Positions 26,949-34,265 of a stretch of 64,000 nucleotides of DNA are shown piece by piece. Position numbers and translations under genes: made by a program. The number at the start of each line of letters is the position of its first letter. Positions within the stretch are counted from its first letter, which is position 1. Origin of the DNA: Agrobacterium tumefaciens str. B6 (GTDB taxonomy: Bacteria > Pseudomonadota > Alphaproteobacteria > Rhizobiales > Rhizobiaceae); assembly GCF_001541315.1 (NCBI RefSeq), contig NZ_LMVK01000001.1, positions 372,001-436,000 of the forward strand, written 5' to 3'. The notes under the pieces are model-generated. The model saw nothing but the letters and a program-made list of their open reading frames with translations. It made no database searches and was not told where the DNA came from.

Positions 26949-29165
26949 ATGAGCACTTATACCAATTTCACCATCGAGACGGACGCAGACGGCATTGCCC
27001 TCGTTACCTGGGACATGCCGGAAAAATCCATGAACGTCTTCACCTCTGAAGTGATGGACGAGCTGAACGCCATTGTTGACGCCACCGTCGCCGACAGCGC
27101 CGTCAAGGGCGTGGTTTTCACGTCAGGCAAGAGCACCTTTTCCGGCGGCGCCGATCTTTCGATGATCAAGTCGATGTTCTCCTTCTATAATGACGAGAAG
27201 GCGAAGAACCCGGATCAGGCGGCGGCAAAGCTGTTCGAACTCGTCGGCCGCATGACGGGCCTGTTCCGCAAGATCGAGACCAATGGCAAGCCCTGGGTTT
27301 CAGCCATCAACGGCACCTGCATGGGCGGCGCTTTCGAACTCTCGCTCGCCTGCCACGGCCGCGTGGCCTCCAGCGCCAAGAGCCTCAAGATCGCCCTGCC
27401 GGAAGTCAAGGTCGGCATCTTCCCCGGTGCCGGCGGCACCCAGCGCGTGCCGCGCCTGACGGATGCGCAATCGGCACTGCAGATGATGACGACGGGCCAG
27501 TCGCTGACCGGCGCGCGCGCCAAGGCCATGGGGCTGGTGCATCAGGTGGTCGAGCCGGATCAGCTGGTCGCCACCGCAAAGCAGATGATCAAGGACGGCC
27601 TGAAGCCGGTCGCACCCTGGGATGAAAAGGGCTTCAAGGCCCCTGGCGGCGGCATCTGGACGCCTGCCGCAGCCCAGCTGTGGCCTGCCGCTCCCGCCAT
27701 CCTGCGTCGTGAAAGCGCCGGCAACTATCCGGCCGCGCTTGCCATCCTCAAATGTGTCTATGAAGGCCTGCAATTGCCCTTCGATACGGCGCTTAAGGTG
27801 GAGCAGCGTTATTTCACCGAAATCCTTCGCTCGAAGGAAGCCTTCGGCATGATCCGCTCGCTGTTCATTTCCATGCAGGAACTGGGCAAGGGCGCGCGCC
27901 GCCCGGCCGGCCAGCCGAAGACGGAGTTCAAGAAGGTGGGCGTCGTCGGCGCGGGCTTCATGGGCGCAGCTGTCGCTTATGTTACCGCCGCAGCCGGCAT
28001 CCCCGTCACGCTGGTCGATCGCGATCAGGAAGCGGCGGACAAGGGCAAGGGCCATTGCGAGGAAAGCGTCAAGGCGGCCATCGGCAAGGGCAGGCTGACG
28101 CAGGATGAGGGCAAGGCCCTGCTCGACCTCGTTACTCCGACGGCGGATTACAAGGCGCTCGCCGATGCCGATCTCGTCATCGAGGCTGTCTTCGAAGACC
28201 GCGACGTGAAGAAGGCCGTCATCGAGGCCGTGGAAGCCGTGTTGCCCCAAGGCGCGATCTTCGCCTCCAACACCTCCACTTTGCCGATCACCGGGCTTGC
28301 GAAGAACTCGAAGCGCCCGACCGATTTCATCGGCATTCACTTCTTCTCGCCGGTCGAGAAGATGATGCTGACGGAAGTGATCCTCGGCAAGGAAACCGGT
28401 GACAAGGCGCTGGCCGTCGCGCTCGATTACGTGGCGAAGATCAGGAAGACGCCGATCGTCGTCAACGATACGCGCGGCTTCTTCGTCAATCGCTGCGTGC
28501 TGCGCTACATGGCCGAAAGCTACGACATGCTGATCGAAGGCGTACCCGCCGCCATGATTGAAAATGCCGCGAAATTCGCCGGTATGCCGGTCGGCCCGCT
28601 GGCGCTGAATGACGAGGTGGCGATCGATCTTTCCTACAAGATCCTCAAAGCCACCGTCGCCGATCTCGGCGAAAAGGCCGTCGATCCGCGCCATATGGAG
28701 CTGGTGAAGAAACTGGTGGAAGGCGAGGGCCGTTTTGGCCGCAAGAACGCCAAGGGCTTTTACGACTACCCGCCAAAGCCCGCCAAGAAGTCCCTCTGGC
28801 CCGGCCTGAAAAATCTTTATCCGCAACAGAAGCCGGAGGATGTGGATATGGAAGTGCTGAAACAGCGCTTCCTCGTCACGGTGGCTCTGGAAGCCGCCCG
28901 CACGGTGGAAGAAGGCATCGTCACCGATCCGCGTGAGGCCGATGTCGGCTCCATCCTCGGTTTCGGCTTTGCGCCTTACACCGGCGGTGCGCTGTCTTAC
29001 ATCGACGGTATGGGCGTGAAGACCTTCGTGGCGCTGGCCGAAAAGCTCAGCGAGGCCTATGGCCCACGCTTCAAGCCGACGCCACTCCTGAAGGAGATGG
29101 CCGCCAAGGGCGAAACCTTCTACGGTCGTTTCGATCCTTACGCCAGCGCCGCCAAGGCGGCGTAA
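26949..29165 (+). CDS. Bifunctional enoyl-CoA hydratase / 3-hydroxyacyl-CoA dehydrogenase (FadB-like)
   Basis: 738 residues. The N-terminal crotonase domain has GKSTFSGGADLSMIK and GTCMGGAFELSLACH, then the LPEVKVGIFPGAGGTQR oxyanion/catalytic region. The dehydrogenase half starts with the NAD fold VGVVGAGFMGAAVAY (about 327) and has HFFSPVEKMM and VNDTRGFFVNR. It does steps two and three of beta-oxidation, in a complex with the thiolase. ATG at 26949 has GAGG about 9 bases upstream. A terminator lies at 29186. Confidence 0.95.
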   Translation: MSTYTNFTIETDADGIALVTWDMPEKSMNVFTSEVMDELNAIVDATVADSAVKGVVFTSGKSTFSGGADLSMIKSMFSFYNDEKAKNPDQAAAKLFELVGRMTGLFRKIETNGKPWVSAINGTCMGGAFELSLACHGRVASSAKSLKIALPEVKVGIFPGAGGTQRVPRLTDAQSALQMMTTGQSLTGARAKAMGLVHQVVEPDQLVATAKQMIKDGLKPVAPWDEKGFKAPGGGIWTPAAAQLWPAAPAILRRESAGNYPAALAILKCVYEGLQLPFDTALKVEQRYFTEILRSKEAFGMIRSLFISMQELGKGARRPAGQPKTEFKKVGVVGAGFMGAAVAYVTAAAGIPVTLVDRDQEAADKGKGHCEESVKAAIGKGRLTQDEGKALLDLVTPTADYKALADADLVIEAVFEDRDVKKAVIEAVEAVLPQGAIFASNTSTLPITGLAKNSKRPTDFIGIHFFSPVEKMMLTEVILGKETGDKALAVALDYVAKIRKTPIVVNDTRGFFVNRCVLRYMAESYDMLIEGVPAAMIENAAKFAGMPVGPLALNDEVAIDLSYKILKATVADLGEKAVDPRHMELVKKLVEGEGRFGRKNAKGFYDYPPKPAKKSLWPGLKNLYPQQKPEDVDMEVLKQRFLVTVALEAARTVEEGIVTDPREADVGSILGFGFAPYTGGALSYIDGMGVKTFVALAEKLSEAYGPRFKPTPLLKEMAAKGETFYGRFDPYASAAKAA

Positions 29166-29185
29166 GGTTTCCGGAGAGATTACTG

Positions 29186-29207
29186 AACAGGCCCTTCGGG
29201 GCCTGTT
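29186..29207 (+). terminator. Rho-independent terminator after the beta-oxidation operon
   Basis: AACAGGCC-CTTCGG-GGCCTGTT: 8-bp stem with a stable UUCG-type loop, followed by TTTATTAT. It lies 21 bp after the FadB-like stop and ends the four-gene operon. Confidence 0.85.
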
Positions 29208-29314
29208 TTATTATGCCGCTTTCCGTGCATCCTTTGCCCGGCTGAGGCGTTGAAAGGGCGTGACCGGGCGAAAGACGCCCGCCGCCGCAATTCAGCACGC
29301 CTCAGGAGACAGCG

Positions 29315-29737
29315 ATGAAAGCACCACTGCGATCCCACGGTTTCGACAAGCCATCCGACCTTGACGACGAACTGGCCGAACTGGACGAAGAGGCCGAGGC
29401 TGTGGCCGCCGAAGCAAAGGTGGCAAAACCCGCAGCGAGGAGAACGCGTGCCGCCAATATCATCGACCCGGCGCTACGCGCCGAACTGGACGAGCTTCGC
29501 AAACAGGTCGACAATATCCGCCGCGATGTCAAACGGCTGGAGGCGGCCCAACATTCCCGTCACAGACCCGCACAGCCCCACCATGAGCGCGACCGCGAGA
29601 ATTCCCGACTGATGACGGTGGTGCGCTCCGTCGCCGTCACCTCGCTTGCCAGCCGCATCTTCGCGTCTTCGCCCGTCATGGCGGCGCTGGTGGCCGTGGT
29701 GCCTTTCGCGCTTGGGCCTTGCCGCGCGGCGCAGTGA
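29315..29737 (+). CDS. Hypothetical protein with acidic N-terminus, coiled coil and C-terminal hydrophobic segment
   Basis: 140 residues. An acidic start (DDELAELDEEAEAVAAEA) is followed by a coiled coil (about 48-78, PALRAELDELRKQVDNIRRD in part), a basic linker, and a C-terminal hydrophobic stretch (VMAALVAVVPFALG). GGAG 8 bases upstream of the ATG supports translation. No family recognised. It sits alone between the beta-oxidation terminator and tRNA-Phe. The hydrophobic end suggests membrane anchoring. Confidence 0.7.
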   Translation: MKAPLRSHGFDKPSDLDDELAELDEEAEAVAAEAKVAKPAARRTRAANIIDPALRAELDELRKQVDNIRRDVKRLEAAQHSRHRPAQPHHERDRENSRLMTVVRSVAVTSLASRIFASSPVMAALVAVVPFALGPCRAAQ

Positions 29738-29933
29738 AGGGGCATAGCCGCCCCACGCTGCGCCCTCTCGTAACCTTGCGACCCTTTCCGAACGCGTCCG
29801 CCCGTCGAACGCCGATCAGGCCCGGCTGATGGCGGAGAGTGGATTTCCAGCCAGGATCCGGCCTCTGCCGGACACGCATTCCAGCCATCCACAGCCGCCG
29901 TGAAAAAACTGTCAAAAAACTTCGCTATGGCGC

Positions 29934-29961
29934 TTGCCATGTCCGAACAAGATGTTATAAC
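29934..29961 (+). promoter_or_regulatory. Probable tRNA-Phe promoter
   Basis: TTGCCA at 29934-29939 and TATAAC at 29956-29961 with a 16-bp spacer form a sigma-70-type promoter pointing to the tRNA, which begins 68 bp after the -10 box. The rest of the interval from 29738 to 30029 shows no gene. Confidence 0.5.
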
Positions 29962-30029
29962 CCCGCTCACTTTCGGGGCACCAAACGGCCCCGCCCGCCA
30001 AAAGCGGAGGTTCTTCAAGGACCTGAAGT

Positions 30030-30105
30030 GCCCGGATAGCTCAGTTGGTAGAGCAGCGGATTGAAAATCCGCGTGTCGGTGGTTCAAATCCGCCTCCGGG
30101 CACCA
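30030..30105 (+). tRNA. tRNA-Phe (GAA)
   Basis: A 76-base cloverleaf with encoded CCA at 30103-30105. The acceptor stem is GCCCGGA/TCCGGGC. The D-arm is AGCTCAGTTGGTAGAGC. The anticodon stem-loop carries GAA at 30063-30065 (GATTGAAAATC). The T-arm has GGTTCAAATCC. Its 3' end abuts the AT-richer two-gene block on the minus strand, and tRNA 3' ends are usual integration sites for mobile DNA. Confidence 0.97.
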
Positions 30106-30184
30106 TTCTTCTCAAATTTCTTTATTGTATTGGTGTTCAGTAAGATGTTCGCTGGTTTTCCGCGATAAAGGAAACGATCAAATT

Positions 30185-30769
30185 TCATTCATCCCATCGG
30201 ACTTCCAATTGACCGCCGAGGGCCCTCACTCCTCTATTAATGGCTTTGAAGTTGGGGGACTTGCTGCGGTAACCGCGTGTCTGAAAGTAACGCCCTGTTC
30301 CGGCCTCCTCGTCGGCATCCCGCATAGTCCAGCGTGTATCGTAGCAACGGCCCCGAAATTGATCGAGTGCCAGAATACCCGTGATTTTGTAAGGTTTTTT
30401 CTTGCGACGATATCCGTAATAGCGGGCCGCAGACTGAATTTTCTGCCATTCTACGCCAGGGAAAAATCTGCAAATCTCTTCTCGGCTGGCTTCTGGATAG
30501 AGTTTCCGCAGCTTTTGTCTTGCTGGCCACTCCCAAGATTGCTTGCGTGGAACCAAGCCCAGCTTTTGACAGCGCGTCTGGATCGCCTTTTTGGTTCGCG
30601 TATCCAGAACCTGACATAGGGCAAAGTAGTCAGGATAAAATATCCTGCAGACCAAGTCTTCTTTGTCCGTCCAAAGCTTGTGGCCGCTGATCGTAAATCC
30701 CGAACGCAGAATTCTTGACCGCGCGCGCTCTGCCGAAACAGCGTTCCTCGCCAGATAGGCTAGATCCAT
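30185..30769 (-). CDS. Unknown protein with two tandem Myb/SANT-like repeats
   Basis: 194 residues, AT-richer than its neighbours. Residues about 31-75 (LWTDKEDLVCRIFYPDY, then AIQTRCQKLGLV) and about 76-122 (SWEWPARQKLRKLYPEAS, then FFPGVEWQKIQSAARYYGY) each have the Trp-helix-helix-helix spacing of Myb/SANT DNA-binding repeats; in the second, WQKIQSAARYYGY corresponds to the recognition helix. The C-terminal third is basic (GYRRKKKPY, FQTRGYRSKS). A DNA-binding role is inferred from pattern only. It follows the 72-residue H-NS-like gene by 22 bp, so both form one operon next to tRNA-Phe. No known family was recognised. Confidence 0.75.
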   Translation of the reverse strand: MDLAYLARNAVSAERARSRILRSGFTISGHKLWTDKEDLVCRIFYPDYFALCQVLDTRTKKAIQTRCQKLGLVPRKQSWEWPARQKLRKLYPEASREEICRFFPGVEWQKIQSAARYYGYRRKKKPYKITGILALDQFRGRCYDTRWTMRDADEEAGTGRYFQTRGYRSKSPNFKAINRGVRALGGQLEVRWDE

Positions 30770-30791
30770 GGTAATCTCAACAACCGGGGAG

Positions 30792-31010
30792 CTAAGCCTT
30801 TTTCACGTTCATAACGCGAAACGGATTAAACGTTCCCGCCTTGTCGGTGAAGTTTTCCGCGATAGCTTTCGGCAGGCCGTTCAATTCTCGGAGTTTATAA
30901 GCCAGGTTGGCGAACTCCAGTTTGAGCCGGTCAATTTCATGCGCTCTGACCTCAACGATCCGCGCTTCGATTTCAGCTTTCTGACGAAGGAGTTCATCCA
31001 GTTCAGACAT
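30792..31010 (-). CDS. Small coiled-coil protein resembling the N-terminal half of H-NS family proteins
   Basis: 72 residues. The start MSELDELLRQKAEIEARI is like the oligomerisation helix of H-NS/BpH3-type proteins, and a long helix follows to residue 50. The usual C-terminal DNA-binding part (pattern W-x-G-x-G-x-x-P-x-W) is absent; the protein ends FNPFRVMNVKKA. It may be a short H-NS-like antagonist or simply an unrelated coiled coil. It is the promoter-proximal gene of the two-gene block. The sequence from 31011 to 31182 is AT-rich with no other gene seen. Confidence 0.65.
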   Translation of the reverse strand: MSELDELLRQKAEIEARIVEVRAHEIDRLKLEFANLAYKLRELNGLPKAIAENFTDKAGTFNPFRVMNVKKA

Positions 31011-31182
31011 GATAACGCTCCAAGTATGGTCGGATTAATTCCGGCTTGTTGGAAACAAGAGCCCAGCATCTTGTTTTCCACTCGAGCGTTTCTTAAGTCG
31101 TTTTTTTAGCAGATATATGAAGCCATTGGACGACAATGACGGTCAAATAAAGGATAGTCGAAATCGGGTATCCTTCACAGAC

Positions 31183-31527
31183 CTACAAATGCTCCCGATT
31201 GTCCGTATTCTGCTCCGCCCGATCCCGATAAAGTGCCGCGCGGCCGAGCAGCATCAGGGAAACCGGGGTCGTCACCGTCATGAAAATGCCGATGAAGATT
31301 TCGTGGAAGGCGAAGCGGTCGCCGGACACTGAGAAATAGATGATCGATGCCATGACGATGCCGCCGGTGCCCCAGCTGGTGCCGAGGGTTGGCGCATGCA
31401 GGCGCTCATAGAAGCTGTTGAGCCTGGCAAAGCCGATCGTGCCGATCAGCGTCAGCGAGGCGCCGAGGAGGACGAAGAACGCCACCAGGATGGCGGCCCA
31501 GAGCGGAAATTCTGCAGCATTGTTCAT
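31183..31527 (-). CDS. phaG: Pha/Mrp antiporter subunit G
   Basis: 114 residues, three hydrophobic segments, and the MnhG/PhaG pattern IGTIGFARLNSFYERLHAPTLG. It is a small membrane subunit of the multi-subunit monovalent cation/proton antiporter. ATG at 31527 overlaps the phaF stop by 4 bases, so it is the last gene of the coupled operon. The C-terminus (RDRAEQNTDNREHL) is cytoplasmic and charged. Confidence 0.95.
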   Translation of the reverse strand: MNNAAEFPLWAAILVAFFVLLGASLTLIGTIGFARLNSFYERLHAPTLGTSWGTGGIVMASIIYFSVSGDRFAFHEIFIGIFMTVTTPVSLMLLGRAALYRDRAEQNTDNREHL

Positions 31528-31805
31528 TCGATCACCTCGCCGCGCATCAGGAATTTGGAGAGGGCGACGGTGGAGACGAAGCCCAGAATGGCGATCAGCA
31601 GCGATGCCTCGAAATAGATGTCGTTGCCGGTGCGCAGGCCGAAGGTCAGGAGAAGCAGCATGGCGTTGACATAAAGCGTATCCACGCCCAGCACGCGGTC
31701 CTGCGCACGCGGGCCGATGGCGATGCGATAGACTGATATCGTCATTGCGATGGCGAGCATGAACTGTGCCAGCGAAAAGGACCAGAAAAGGATAATCGAA
31801 CTCAT
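31524..31805 (-). CDS. phaF: Pha/Mrp antiporter subunit F
   Basis: 93 residues with three hydrophobic segments and the MnhF motif IGPRAQDRVLGVDTLYVN. It belongs to the membrane arm of the cation/proton antiporter. Its start overlaps phaE by 4 bases and its stop overlaps phaG by 4 bases, typical of the tightly coupled operon. Confidence 0.95.
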   Translation of the reverse strand: MSSIILFWSFSLAQFMLAIAMTISVYRIAIGPRAQDRVLGVDTLYVNAMLLLLTFGLRTGNDIYFEASLLIAILGFVSTVALSKFLMRGEVIE

Positions 31806-32290
31806 TCGAATATCTCCATCAGCAGTTTTTCATAACGGTTCTTGATGAGGCTTATCCAGGCAGCCTCATCCACATCATCGAGAACGTGAATCAGAAGCGT
31901 GCCCTGGCTGGAATTATATTCGAGCCATGCGCTTCCCGGCGTCGAGGTCAGGATCGTCGCGAGAACGGCCAGCGCCATGGGGTCGCGAATATCGAGCGGC
32001 ACCGCGAGGAAGCCGGATTTGCGGTTCTTTTCGCGCTCGAACAGGATGATCCTCACGACCGAGAGGTTGGACCTGACGATATCATAAAGCACGATGAAGA
32101 TCAGCTGCACCAGCCTGTGCCAGTTGCGGATGCGCGGCTTGGCTGGCCTCAGCGACGCCATCGCCCAGGAGGCGATAAGCGCGACACAGGTGCCAAGCAG
32201 CAGGTGCCCCGGCGAAAAGCTGTTGATCGTCATCCAGAAGAAGATCAGCGAGATCGTCAGCAGCGGATAAGGCAGGATACGGCTCATCAT
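31802..32290 (-). CDS. phaE: Pha/Mrp antiporter subunit E
   Basis: 162 residues, MnhE/PhaE family: N-terminal hydrophobic pair (LLTISLIFFWMTINSFSPGHLLLG in part) and later LTSTPGSAWLEY, with a C-terminal KNRYEKLLMEIFE. Two ATGs in tandem (32290, 32287) overlap the phaD stop; either may be used. A longer open frame reaches 32578 inside phaD and is not a credible start. It helps assemble the antiporter complex. Confidence 0.93.
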   Translation of the reverse strand: MMSRILPYPLLTISLIFFWMTINSFSPGHLLLGTCVALIASWAMASLRPAKPRIRNWHRLVQLIFIVLYDIVRSNLSVVRIILFEREKNRKSGFLAVPLDIRDPMALAVLATILTSTPGSAWLEYNSSQGTLLIHVLDDVDEAAWISLIKNRYEKLLMEIFE

Positions 32291-33933
32291 GGTTCCGCCT
32301 CCGGGTTCGTTCCCGCTCTCGGGGCGGAAATGACACCCTGAATATAGCTTGCCGGCAGATCGAGAATACGCGCCGTTTCCTGCATGTAACGCATCACTGG
32401 TCCTGCCTGCACGGTCATGGCAAGCGTCAGGCCGAGCAGCAGCATGATCGGCGCGATTTCGATGACGAGCACGCGCGGCACGGTTCCTTCGATGGAGGCC
32501 CAGAAGGTGCGGATGCCGGCGCGCGTCATCGAGATCAGCGAGGCGAAACCGGCAAAGACGATCAGGAAGACAAGCCACCAGGAAAGCGTGGAAACGCTGT
32601 CATTGGCGCCAAGCCCGGAAGGGTTGAGAATGGCGGTCAGCATCGAGAATTTGGCGATGAAGCCTGAGAGCGGCGGCAGGCCGGCGAGAAGAATGCCGCA
32701 GGCGGCAAAACAGGCGCCGAGCACCGCCATGGTGGCGGGCATGGTCACGCCGACTTCTTCCTCCTCATCCTCGTCTTCGCCCTCGCCATAGGCTTCCATG
32801 GTCACGGCAAGAACGTTCGCGCCCGCATCCTGCCCGCGTTCCACCAGCTCGATCAGCATGAAGAAGGCGCTGATGGTGAGGGTGGAGCTGACCATGTAAT
32901 AAAGCGCACCGGCCGCAACCGTCGGATTGCCGGTGCCCATGGCGGCAAGAAGCGTTCCCGATGAGACGAGAACCGAAAAGCCGGCGAGCCGCCCCAGCGC
33001 CTGTGACGCAAGAACGCCGATGGCCCCGAAGATGATGGTGGCGATGCCGCCGACAAGCAGGGCGTCATGGCCGAAACCGGCGGATTCCCCTGCCGTCTGC
33101 CCGAAAAGCAGGAAGGACAGGCGGGCGATGACATAAATGCCGACCTTGCTCATGATCGCGAAGAGCCCGCCGACCGGGGCCGACGCCGCACCATAGGCGG
33201 AAGGCAGCCAGAAATTCAGTGGCCACATGCCGGCCTTGACCAGAAACGCAACGCCCAGAACCGCCGCTCCGGTCTCCAGCAGCATACGCTGGTCGGAGTT
33301 GAGGCCTTCGATACGATGGGCGAGGTCACCCATGTTCAGCGTGCCGGTCACACCATAGATGAGGCTGACGCCGATCAGGAAGAACAGGGCGGCAACGAGG
33401 TTGATGGCGATATAATGCAGCCCCGCCTTGACGCGCTGCTGGCCGGAACCGTGCAGCAGCAAACCATAAGAGGCCGCCAGCATCACTTCGAAGAAGACGA
33501 AGAGATTGAAGAGGTCGCCGGTCAGGAACGCACCGTTGACGCCCATCAGCATCATCTGGAACAGCGAATGGAAATGCGCGCCGGACTTGTGCCACTTGGC
33601 CATGGAATAGATCAAAGACGGGATGGCAAGCAGCGCCGTCAACAGCACCATCAGGCCGGAGAGGCGATCGGCGACGAGCACGATGCCGAACGGGGCCGGC
33701 CAGTTGCCGAGCAGGTAGACGCCGCTCGAAACTACCGCGGCGATCTCGGTATTGACCGTCGAGTTCACCTCGCGGAACAGCAGGATGGCGACCACCAGCA
33801 ACAGCACGGTAGAGGTGAGGCTGATGGCGGCTTTCGCCACGCGCTGGCGCTCGTCGAAGAATAGCAGCAGGGCTGCTGTGATCAGCGGCACCAGAATGGG
33901 GGCAATAACGATGTGGAAGGGGAACGACATCAT
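32287..33933 (-). CDS. phaD: Pha/Mrp antiporter subunit D (NuoL/M/N-like)
   Basis: 548 residues with about 14 hydrophobic segments, a homologue of the NuoM/N proton-pumping subunits. Proton_antipo_M signature: MLMGVNGAFLTGDLFNLFVFFEVMLAASYGLL (in part: LTGDLFNLFVFFEVML) and KAGMWPLNFWLPSAYGAA. An unusual acidic patch GEGEDEDEEEEVGV occurs near residue 390 in a loop. It works with PhaA as an ion-conducting subunit. ATGA overlap with phaC upstream. Confidence 0.95.
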   Translation of the reverse strand: MMSFPFHIVIAPILVPLITAALLLFFDERQRVAKAAISLTSTVLLLVVAILLFREVNSTVNTEIAAVVSSGVYLLGNWPAPFGIVLVADRLSGLMVLLTALLAIPSLIYSMAKWHKSGAHFHSLFQMMLMGVNGAFLTGDLFNLFVFFEVMLAASYGLLLHGSGQQRVKAGLHYIAINLVAALFFLIGVSLIYGVTGTLNMGDLAHRIEGLNSDQRMLLETGAAVLGVAFLVKAGMWPLNFWLPSAYGAASAPVGGLFAIMSKVGIYVIARLSFLLFGQTAGESAGFGHDALLVGGIATIIFGAIGVLASQALGRLAGFSVLVSSGTLLAAMGTGNPTVAAGALYYMVSSTLTISAFFMLIELVERGQDAGANVLAVTMEAYGEGEDEDEEEEVGVTMPATMAVLGACFAACGILLAGLPPLSGFIAKFSMLTAILNPSGLGANDSVSTLSWWLVFLIVFAGFASLISMTRAGIRTFWASIEGTVPRVLVIEIAPIMLLLGLTLAMTVQAGPVMRYMQETARILDLPASYIQGVISAPRAGTNPEAEP

Positions 33934-34265
33934 TTCGACTCCCTCCCGTCCACATGGTCGGTGCCGGTGAGGCCGCGGGCGGCGAGCAGCACGACGAGGA
34001 ACAATGCGGTGGTGGCAAAGCCGATGACGATGGCCGTCAGCACCAGCGCCTGCGGCACGGGGTCGGCGAGCGTAGAGCTGTCGACACCGTTGACCAGCAC
34101 CGGCGGTGCATTGGTCTTGATGCCGCCGACGCCGAAGATGAAGAGATTGACGGCATAGGACAGCAGCGACAGCCCGACAATGACCTGATAGGTGCGCGGA
34201 CGCAGCACCAGCCAGACGCCGGAGCCGGTCATGATGCCGATGCCGATTGCAAGAATGAGTTCCAT
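33930..34265 (-). CDS. phaC: Pha/Mrp antiporter subunit C (NuoK-like)
   Basis: 111 residues with three hydrophobic segments and the NuoK-like pattern VIVGLSLLSYAVNLFIFG and ADPVPQALVLTAIVIGFATTA. Small membrane subunit of the antiporter. The start overlaps the phaAB stop (TAATG), the stop overlaps phaD. The name phaC here means antiporter subunit, not polyhydroxyalkanoate synthase. Confidence 0.95.
   Translation of the reverse strand: MELILAIGIGIMTGSGVWLVLRPRTYQVIVGLSLLSYAVNLFIFGVGGIKTNAPPVLVNGVDSSTLADPVPQALVLTAIVIGFATTALFLVVLLAARGLTGTDHVDGRESK

Noticed and set aside
31011..31182. A search for a second copy of the tRNA-Phe 3' end as an attachment-site repeat.
   Set aside because: No copy of the T-arm/acceptor end was seen up to phaG, so integration at the tRNA is not demonstrated.
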